Of a stretch of 10,838 nucleotides of DNA, positions 5,680 to 10,838 are shown in pieces. The stretch comes from CAYUXF01 sp964448755 (lineage in GTDB: Bacteria > Margulisbacteria > Termititenacia > Termititenacales > CAYUXF01), in contig CAYUXF010000053.1 in the NCBI GenBank assembly GCA_964448755.1, positions 1-10,838 of the forward strand, written 5' to 3'. Within the stretch, counting starts at the first letter, position 1; each line of letters opens with the position of its first letter. Below the pieces are notes generated by a model. It did no database searches and had not been told where the DNA came from. It saw only the letters and a program-made list of their open reading frames with translations. The translations under genes were made by a program, and so were the position numbers.

Positions 5680-5880
5680 ATGGAAGCAGTAATGGAAAAA
5701 ACAAAAGTTATGGAGAAAGAGACACTGGAGAACAGTGCGGTTAAAGTAGAAACAAAGACCTGTGGCAAAAGAACGGAAGTTTATTCGCGGATCGTCGGTT
5801 ATTTTCGTCCTGTCTCTAATTGGAACGAAGGTAAAAAACAGGAATTTAAAGACAGAAAAACTTACGACGTTAGTCTTTAA
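5680..5880 (+). CDS. separate glycyl radical domain of anaerobic ribonucleotide reductase (split NrdD C-terminus)
   Basis: The 66 residues carry the end that the preceding nrdD lacks. Residues 28-62 (CGKRTEVYSRIVGYFRPVSN onward, with NWNEGKKQEFKDRKTYD) match the last segment of class III RNRs. This includes the radical loop RIVGY, where Gly40 should be the glycine activated by NrdG. Cys28 sits where the last zinc-binding cysteine of the CPxCG motif is expected. Residues 1-27 are a charged, probably helical stretch unlike normal NrdD. The frame differs from the large chain by one base shift, and 80 bases separate its stop from this start. A clear ribosome site (GAGAGGAAG, 5666-5674) precedes the ATG. 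The redoxin gene starts 15 bases after its stop. It may be a true second subunit or the 3' piece of a broken gene; the intact core and own ribosome site favour expression. Confidence 0.85.
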   Translation: MEAVMEKTKVMEKETLENSAVKVETKTCGKRTEVYSRIVGYFRPVSNWNEGKKQEFKDRKTYDVSL

Positions 5881-5895
5881 AAATAGGAGTAGGCG

Positions 5896-6141
5896 ATGAT
5901 AATTTACACTAAACCGCATTGTGATAAATGTGAAGATATTAAAAAAAAGCTCAGCGAAGCGGGAGTTGCCTTTGTGGCCAAGAACATTGCTGATGCCGGT
6001 GTGGTAGATGAGCTGAAAATTGTTTTGTCTGAATCCGGCTTGACCTCGCCGCTGATGCCGATCATGAAATTTGATGACGGCAAAGTGGTTTCTAATGATA
6101 TGGGTCTATATAAAGAGTTAAAGCAAAGGGAGATACTTTAG
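5896..6141 (+). CDS. glutaredoxin/NrdH-like redoxin
   Basis: This 81-residue protein has the small thioredoxin-fold pattern of glutaredoxins: a first strand (MIIYTK), the dithiol motif PHCDKC with Cys9 and Cys12, a helix after it, and a proline loop (LMPIMKFDDG) leading to the last strands. Its position between the reductase and its activase suggests that it supplies electrons to NrdD. Class III enzymes of the NrdD2 type are known to use a redoxin of this sort instead of formate, so the context hints at that subtype. The ATG at 5896 follows AGGAG at 5886-5890. The stop TAG overlaps the GTG start of nrdG by one base (TAGTG), which indicates translational coupling. The fold is clear; the electron-donor role is inference from the operon. 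Confidence 0.88.
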   Translation: MIIYTKPHCDKCEDIKKKLSEAGVAFVAKNIADAGVVDELKIVLSESGLTSPLMPIMKFDDGKVVSNDMGLYKELKQREIL

Positions 6142-6851
6142 TGTCTTTTATTAAAGGGATACAAAAAACTACTTTAGTTGATTATCCCGGCAAAGTTGCG
6201 GCCACTATTTTTACTGCCGGCTGCAACTTTCGCTGTCCATTTTGTCATAATTCGGCGCTGGTAATTGAGGAACAAAAAAACGATCTGCCGTCGATACCGG
6301 AAGATGAAATGCTCAATTATTTGGCTGGACGCAAACAGCAGCTTGACGGTGTCTGTATCAGCGGCGGCGAGCCGACAATTCATAAAAGTTTGCCTAAATT
6401 TATTAAAAAGATAAAAAACCTCGGTTTTTTGATCAAGCTCGATACTAATGGTACTAATCCGCAAATGTTAAAAGAACTGCTGGCGGAGAACTTGCTTGAT
6501 TATATTGCTATGGATATTAAAGGACCGCTAGAAAGTTATGCGCAGATCGTGAGAGTTCCTGTTGATATTGAAAAGATCAAAGAGAGCGTTAATTTGATCA
6601 TTAACAGCGGTGTTAAACATGAGTTTAGAACAACGGTGCTTCCTATTTTTCATAATATTGATAATATTGATTCTATTGGGTGTTTGGCCCGGGGGGCCAA
6701 TGCCTTTTATTTGCAGCAGTACAGGAGCAATGAGGGGGTTCTGGACAGCAGTTTTCAGAAAGAGGCGGCTTATACTGCCGCCGATCTGGAAGTGCTGTCC
6801 AGAAAACTTGCTCCCTACGTTAAAAAGGCCGCTGTGCGAGGGGCGGCTTAG
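6141..6851 (+). CDS. nrdG: anaerobic RNR activating protein, radical SAM
   Basis: NrdG cleaves S-adenosylmethionine with a [4Fe-4S] cluster and abstracts hydrogen from the NrdD glycine to make the stable glycyl radical. In this 236-residue protein the cluster motif CNFRCPFC (Cys28, Cys32, Cys35, followed by His-Asn) and the SAM-binding GGEP (75-78) are intact, and LVDYPGKVAATIFTAGC is the usual opening of the 220-240 residue bacterial type. LDTNG and DYIAMDIKGP further along also fit. The start is GTG, sharing one base with the redoxin stop. In this window its substrate glycine is encoded on a separate small ORF two genes upstream, so it may act on a peptide or on an assembled complex. nrdR starts 6 bases after its stop. 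Confidence 0.95.
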   Translation: MSFIKGIQKTTLVDYPGKVAATIFTAGCNFRCPFCHNSALVIEEQKNDLPSIPEDEMLNYLAGRKQQLDGVCISGGEPTIHKSLPKFIKKIKNLGFLIKLDTNGTNPQMLKELLAENLLDYIAMDIKGPLESYAQIVRVPVDIEKIKESVNLIINSGVKHEFRTTVLPIFHNIDNIDSIGCLARGANAFYLQQYRSNEGVLDSSFQKEAAYTAADLEVLSRKLAPYVKKAAVRGAA

Positions 6852-6857
6852 TTCAAA

Positions 6858-7304
6858 ATGAAATGCCCTTACTGCAATAAAGATCAAGACAAAGTAATAG
6901 AGTCCAGGACAATTAATGATGGTGAGGCTATCCGCCGGCGCCGTGAGTGTGAGGCCTGTGGTGAGCGCTTTACTTCTTACGAACGGGTTGAGCCGAAGGC
7001 GATGACAGTAATTAAAAAAGATGGTATGCGTCAACCCTACGATCGCAATAAAATACTCAAAGGGCTGCTTTCGGCCTGTGAAAAACGGCCGGTCTCAAGT
7101 GAAAATATTGATATGCTGATTTTGAAAATAGAAAAAAAGGTTTCCGCCAGTGCCGATAACGAAATTTCTTCGCGGCAGATTGGTGAATGGGTGATGGATG
7201 AGCTGGAAAAATTAGACGCGGTTGCTTATGTCCGCTTTGCTTCAGTTTACCGGGAATTTAAATCGGTCAAAGAGTTCGTTAAAGAAATTAATGGTATGAA
7301 TTAA
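6858..7304 (+). CDS. nrdR: transcriptional repressor NrdR
   Basis: NrdR represses ribonucleotide reductase genes when (d)ATP is bound, so supply follows the nucleotide pool. The 148 residues match the usual length of about 150. An N-terminal zinc ribbon (Cys3, Cys6, Cys31, Cys34, with the basic stretch IRRRREC that contacts DNA) is followed by an ATP-cone (about residues 49-139, opening VIKKDGMRQPYDRNKI and ending VAYVRFASVYREF). The same kind of cone opens nrdD. It is the last gene of the operon, and NrdR-box-like sites overlap the operon promoter, so autoregulation is likely. The ATG at 6858 is preceded by GAGGGG at 6839-6844, a rather long spacing. Its stop abuts the pmbA stop on the other strand with no base between. 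Confidence 0.97.
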   Translation: MKCPYCNKDQDKVIESRTINDGEAIRRRRECEACGERFTSYERVEPKAMTVIKKDGMRQPYDRNKILKGLLSACEKRPVSSENIDMLILKIEKKVSASADNEISSRQIGEWVMDELEKLDAVAYVRFASVYREFKSVKEFVKEINGMN

Positions 7305-8651
7305 CTATTCTCCCGCCGCCTGAATATTTTTAATTACTAAAGATGGCGAGCCAAGCGCGCCGCTGTCTGACATAAAGAGCAGGTCGCTGCCGATCGCGCT
7401 GATGTTCTTGAGTAGTTCTAGTAGATTGCCGGCAATGGCAATATTTTTAACAGTGTGTTTAAGCTGGCCATTTTCTATTAATTCGCCGGTTGCCCCGAGT
7501 GAGAACTGCCCGGAAATAGGGTCGGCGGTATGCAGACCTATCAGGGACCTGATCTTAATACCGCGAGAAATATTCTTAATTAAATTATTGTTTTTTGTTT
7601 TACTTGGCAGAAGATAGAAGTTGCTGCCGCTGATCCCCGGTTCTGCTTTTAAGGAATAGCGATTGGCATTGCCGGTAGATTGGCGCCCCGCTTTGTTAGC
7701 GGTATAAGTATCATATAAATAATTTTTTAAGATACCGTTCTTGACCATTATTTTTTTCTGGCCGGGGACACCTTCAGCATCGTAGAGGTAAGAGCCAAAA
7801 CCGCCAGGCAGAAAAGGATCATCTATAATGGTTACTAATTCTGAGGCAATGGCGCGCTCGAGTTTATTTTTTAAAAGAGATTTGTTTTTCTGAACGTTGT
7901 CAGCAAAGAACATTGGTAAAATAACGGACAAAAAACTGATCGCCGCTTTGGGGGGCAGTAAGAGATCGTATTTGCCGGTTGGCAATGAGCTGGCTTTTAA
8001 CATGGTCAGGGCATTATGGGCAGCGGTTTCCCCTATTTTACTGCAGTTGATATCACTCAACTTAGTGCTGTACTGATAGTCAAACCCCGCTTCCATTTTT
8101 TTATTTTCTTTGGCAATTATTTCAATGCTGGCGCCGCAGAGTGTTTGCTGATCTTGAACAAAAATACCATGAGAATTAGCCAAGAAAGTACGGGTAACTT
8201 CTGTAGAAAAAGAGGCAGTTTCAGTATTTTTAATTTTACTGCTTTGTGCGTAAGCGCTCTGTTCTGTTTTTTTAGCCATTTTTATTTTTTCGGCGGTCGT
8301 CATTTGCGCAATATTTTTATCATAAAGTGCCAGCTGTTTTTTATTTTTAATGATCTTTTTTTCTGGCAGCGCTTGATATTTGTCGGCTGTTGTATAGGCG
8401 GCCGCGGCCAGAGCGCAGTCAATAGTTTTAATAATGTCTTCCTCTTGGAGTGAAGTAGTATAAGCAAAGCCGGTCCGCTGATCTTTAATGACCCTGACAG
8501 CCAGACCGCGATCTACCGCGGCACTGCTTTTTTCTACTTTTTGCTGGCAGACCTCAATACTCTCTTCGTGGCTCTCCTGAAAATATATTTCAACGGCCGC
8601 TTTTTTTGCCAGACTATAATTAATATATTTTGTTAAATTTTCTTTGTTCAT
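7305..8651 (-). CDS. pmbA: PmbA/TldE, inactive partner of the TldD metalloprotease
   Basis: The 448-residue product is the TldE (PmbA) half of the TldD/TldE heterodimer, a zinc protease that degrades unfolded peptides and in E. coli matures microcin B17 and degrades the CcdA antitoxin. It shows the family features: a beta-rich N-terminal half, LPTGKYDLLLPPKAAISFL, FGSYLYDAEGVPGQKK, GNANRYSLKAEPGISGSNFY, QFSLGATGELIENG, and the end SDSGALGSPSLVI. It has no HExxxH zinc motif, as expected for this subunit. The start overlaps the tldD stop by four bases (ATGA), so the pair are translationally coupled for one-to-one assembly. I see no RiPP precursor or toxin-antitoxin pair in the window that would reveal a specific substrate. 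Confidence 0.95.
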   Translation of the reverse strand: MNKENLTKYINYSLAKKAAVEIYFQESHEESIEVCQQKVEKSSAAVDRGLAVRVIKDQRTGFAYTTSLQEEDIIKTIDCALAAAAYTTADKYQALPEKKIIKNKKQLALYDKNIAQMTTAEKIKMAKKTEQSAYAQSSKIKNTETASFSTEVTRTFLANSHGIFVQDQQTLCGASIEIIAKENKKMEAGFDYQYSTKLSDINCSKIGETAAHNALTMLKASSLPTGKYDLLLPPKAAISFLSVILPMFFADNVQKNKSLLKNKLERAIASELVTIIDDPFLPGGFGSYLYDAEGVPGQKKIMVKNGILKNYLYDTYTANKAGRQSTGNANRYSLKAEPGISGSNFYLLPSKTKNNNLIKNISRGIKIRSLIGLHTADPISGQFSLGATGELIENGQLKHTVKNIAIAGNLLELLKNISAIGSDLLFMSDSGALGSPSLVIKNIQAAGE

Positions 8652-10021
8652 TGGCCGTGTCCTCCGACAATGATCGAAGGGATCCTTAATGTTGGCTGTC
8701 CGTCAGTTACCGGCGCCGCCTGTCCCTTGCCGCAGGTGCCGGGAATAAAATGGAGATCGTTGCCAACGAGATCAATATTTTTCAAAACTTCCAGTCCGTT
8801 GCCTACCAGCGTAGCGCCGCGCACCGGTTCAGTTACTCGGCCGTTTTTAATTAAATAACCTTCGGTAATTTCAAAGACAAAGTTGCCGTTAGTAATATCG
8901 ACCTGTCCACCGCCCATTTTTTTTACTAATAAGCCTTCTTTAACCGAGGCCACAATTTCCTGATAGGTATTTTGTCCGGCGGCGATATATGTATTGGTCA
9001 TGCGCGGCAGCGGTGTCTGGCGGTAAGATTCGCGGCGGCCGTTACCTGAAGGGCTTATTTTTAAAAGCCGGGCGTTCTTAAGATCGCTCATGAAGCCTTT
9101 TAAAATACCATGCTCTATCAGAATGTTTTTTCTGGTTGTCGTCCCCTCATCGTCAACAAAATTAGTGCCATAATAGCCGGGCAGAGAGCCATCATCTACC
9201 ACCGTAATTAAAGGTGAAACAATTTGTTGGCCAAGCATTTTTTTATTAAAAATAGAGATTTTTTTTTGAATAAAGTCCGCTTCCAGTGCATGGCCGCAAG
9301 CTTCATGGACCATTGTGCCGCCTGCTTCTCCCGCTAAAACCACGGTCGTTTTTCCAGCCGGGGCGGGGCGGGCTTCTAAATTTAAGAGCGCTCGTTGGGC
9401 GGCTGTTTTAACGGCCAGAAGAGGTTCTGCGCCGTCAAATAATTCAAAGCCAGCCGCAGCGGCAATAGACTCGTAACCGGTTTCGGTTATTTTTTTATTG
9501 GTGGCAATGACTTGCGCTATAAATCTGGTTCGCACTCTTTTTTCAGAAACATTAACGCCGGCGGTGTTGGCAATTAAAATTTCGGCAGAAGAAGAAGCGC
9601 AGCCGAGCGCGATCTGTTTAATTCTTTTATCGGTACTTTTGCCGGCGGCATTACACTCTTTTAGTAATTTGATCTGTTTTTTTAGCGGCCAGTCAGTGTA
9701 TTCTTTTTGATAGCTGATTTCTTTGGCTGTTTGTTTTATAGAGGCAGATTTATTTTTTGTTTTAGCAGCCTCAATAACTTTTTTCGCCAGAGAGAGGATC
9801 TCTTTTTCTTCAAAGGAGTTTGTATAGCCGTAATAAGTGGTATTGTTGTTTATTATTCTAAAGCCGCAGCCAGCATCTATGCCGCTGCGTATTTTTTCTG
9901 TCTTATTGTTTTCAAAAGAGATGGAAGCGGTCTCTTTTTTTTCACAGAAGATTTCCGCAAAATCAATGCCATTGTTTTTTGCGGTTTTTAAAGTTTTTTC
10001 TATAATATTTTTATCAAGCAT
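8648..10021 (-). CDS. tldD: TldD zinc metalloprotease
   Basis: The 457-residue product is the catalytic half of TldD/TldE. The zinc motif HEACGH (His239, Glu240, His244; HExxxH type) is intact inside GGTMVHEACGHALEADF. The C-terminal GTCGKGQ and PTLRIPSIIVGG stretches and GRRESYRQTPLPRMTNTYI are also family marks. It threads partly unfolded peptides into a central cavity in the cytosol. The ATG at 10021 has no clear Shine-Dalgarno; the upstream membrane protein gene ends five bases before it, so coupling to that gene may drive its translation. pmbA overlaps its stop. A length of 450-480 is normal, and nothing is missing. Confidence 0.96.
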   Translation of the reverse strand: MLDKNIIEKTLKTAKNNGIDFAEIFCEKKETASISFENNKTEKIRSGIDAGCGFRIINNNTTYYGYTNSFEEKEILSLAKKVIEAAKTKNKSASIKQTAKEISYQKEYTDWPLKKQIKLLKECNAAGKSTDKRIKQIALGCASSSAEILIANTAGVNVSEKRVRTRFIAQVIATNKKITETGYESIAAAAGFELFDGAEPLLAVKTAAQRALLNLEARPAPAGKTTVVLAGEAGGTMVHEACGHALEADFIQKKISIFNKKMLGQQIVSPLITVVDDGSLPGYYGTNFVDDEGTTTRKNILIEHGILKGFMSDLKNARLLKISPSGNGRRESYRQTPLPRMTNTYIAAGQNTYQEIVASVKEGLLVKKMGGGQVDITNGNFVFEITEGYLIKNGRVTEPVRGATLVGNGLEVLKNIDLVGNDLHFIPGTCGKGQAAPVTDGQPTLRIPSIIVGGHGQ

Positions 10022-10026
10022 CTTTT

Positions 10027-10719
10027 TTAAATTTTAACCGAAATCTTTGATTGATTAGCTTGCCAGAAAATAATAACGGCATAGATATTAATAACATTAA
10101 AAAGGCCTTCGCTAACCGGCAGGAGAATAGATTTAATATTGCCAGGTGCATTAAAAATTAAGAGGCTTAAAAGATATTTTAAAGTCAGAATAAAAATAAC
10201 AAAAACCAGAATATTAAAAAAGACCCGAAATTTTTCTTTAAAGAAAATTATTAAAAGAAGAAACGTTTTGAAGATATTTTGCCGGCAAAAAATATAGATA
10301 ACAGGAAAAATAAAATAAAAAACAGAGCAGATCAGCAGCAAGGGAATAGAAAGCAGGTTCAATAAAAGATGATATTTAGCGGCCAGAACAAGGGAGGCCA
10401 TTAAGAGAATTAAAAAAGCGCTGCCGGCTAAGGCCGGGATCAGCTTAAGGAGCGAAAGTTTTAAATTAGCGGTCAGTGAGGGCTCTTCACCGGCCAGTAC
10501 ATTTTTACAGAGCCCGGCGGTCAAGAGATAAATAAAAATATTTAAGAGCCAGGAGAGTAAAAAATATTCAATGATCGGCGTGGATATTTCAATATTATTG
10601 AAATTTATTTTAAAAAAATAGGTCAGCCAGAGCAGGCCAAATGAAATAATAATAGAGGGATAAAGAACTGCCGGTTCCTTTTGGAGATAATTAAAGATAA
10701 GTTTTAGCAAATAGACCAT
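10027..10719 (-). CDS. multi-pass membrane protein of unknown function
   Basis: I do not recognise a family with certainty. The 230 residues are very hydrophobic, with about six membrane spans (roughly 17-37, 50-72, 93-113, 118-146, 165-187, 196-218). Between spans two and three lies a short polar loop (AGEEPSLTANLKLSL), where a Gly-Glu followed by a predicted amphipathic helix is reminiscent of YciC/DUF975-like membrane families; that is a resemblance, not an assignment. The N-terminal stretch YLQKEPAVLYPSIIISF also fits such proteins. The C-terminus is basic (SKISVKI), suggesting that it faces the cytosol. The gene lies two bases after the stop of an upstream partial gene and five bases before tldD, so it belongs to the tldD operon. 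The ribosome site is weak. Confidence 0.8.
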   Translation of the reverse strand: MVYLLKLIFNYLQKEPAVLYPSIIISFGLLWLTYFFKINFNNIEISTPIIEYFLLSWLLNIFIYLLTAGLCKNVLAGEEPSLTANLKLSLLKLIPALAGSAFLILLMASLVLAAKYHLLLNLLSIPLLLICSVFYFIFPVIYIFCRQNIFKTFLLLIIFFKEKFRVFFNILVFVIFILTLKYLLSLLIFNAPGNIKSILLPVSEGLFNVINIYAVIIFWQANQSKISVKI

Positions 10720-10721
10720 AA

Positions 10722-10838
10722 TTATTTTTCTTTTTGCTCTAGAGATCTTTTTCTGGCCGCTGAGATCAGTTTTTTTATGACGCCGCTAATGCTCATGTTG
10801 AGCTTAAGTCCCTCGAACCTTAAAAACTCATAATCTTC
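10722..10838 (-). CDS. 3' end of an unknown gene upstream of the membrane protein
   Basis: A minus-strand frame is open from the right edge for 38 codons and ends at TAA (10722-10724). It reads EDYEFLRFEGLKLNMS and later VIKKLISAARKRS, with a basic, glutamine- and lysine-rich end. The stop lies two bases before the ATG of the membrane protein gene, which suggests one operon. I cannot assign a family from this short tail; coding status rests on the tight packing and open frame only. Confidence 0.55.
   Translation of the reverse strand, partial: EDYEFLRFEGLKLNMSISGVIKKLISAARKRSLEQKEK

Noticed and set aside
5597..5690. Readthrough of the nrdD TAG stop (e.g. pyrrolysine or suppressor)
   Set aside because: The frame continues only about 30 codons to a TAA at 5688 and never joins the frame of the radical loop, so readthrough alone cannot restore NrdD.
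5569..5746. AGTGGCTAAAG and AGTGCGGTTAAAG near the two ends of the nrdD spacer, as target-site repeats of an inserted element
   Set aside because: The match is imperfect with gaps, there are no terminal inverted repeats, and the spacer is too short for an insertion sequence or intein.
8016..8453. 145-codon plus-strand frame inside pmbA, and other antisense frames in tldD, hisD and nrdG
   Set aside because: They have phenylalanine-rich, low-complexity translations without ribosome sites, lying opposite well-supported genes.
1..10838. tRNA, rRNA, CRISPR, insertion sequences, phage or defence genes
   Set aside because: I looked on both strands and saw no cloverleaf, no spaced direct repeats, no transposase or integrase motifs and no defence domains.

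Overview
The window reads as a piece of a low-to-medium GC genome from an anaerobic bacterium, probably an uncultured one known from metagenome assembly. A run of exactly 100 N inside one gene is a typical scaffold gap. Anaerobic life is supported by an oxygen-sensitive class III (glycyl radical) ribonucleotide reductase operon, a bacterial 2[4Fe-4S] ferredoxin and a class I (Fe-S) fumarase subunit. I cannot name the phylum from sequence alone.

Layout. (1) 1-1894, plus strand: the 3' part of aroA (EPSP synthase) followed by hisD (histidinol dehydrogenase), both amino acid biosynthesis. (2) 1925-2845, minus strand: tatA-tatC, the twin-arginine translocase, with a promoter just upstream. TatC lacks the usual N-terminal tail and TatA has a histone-H1-like lysine tail. 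(3) 2923-3771, minus strand: fumarase alpha subunit with no beta partner here, apparently from a nearly leaderless transcript. (4) 3911-4084, plus strand: a 57-residue ferredoxin with its own promoter and a strong intrinsic terminator. (5) 4213-7304, plus strand: the anaerobic RNR operon, in order nrdD (with the N gap), a separate small ORF carrying the glycyl radical loop, a glutaredoxin/NrdH-like redoxin, the radical SAM activase nrdG, and the repressor nrdR. The promoter carries two NrdR-box-like sites 32 bp apart, so the operon probably represses itself through its last gene. (6) 7305-10838, minus strand: a partial unknown gene, an unknown multi-pass membrane protein, tldD and pmbA/tldE (zinc protease pair), closely packed and running head-on into nrdR with no base between the two stop codons.

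The most interesting feature is the split NrdD. The large chain stops inside the C-terminal zinc motif. The missing end, with the radical glycine, is a separate 66-residue ORF in another frame with its own start codon, Shine-Dalgarno sequence and upstream hairpin. This could be a genuine two-chain class III RNR, comparable in principle to the autonomous glycyl radical protein YfiD/GrcA of pyruvate formate-lyase. It could also be translational recoding, gene damage or an assembly artefact. The nearby N gap makes read-level checking essential.
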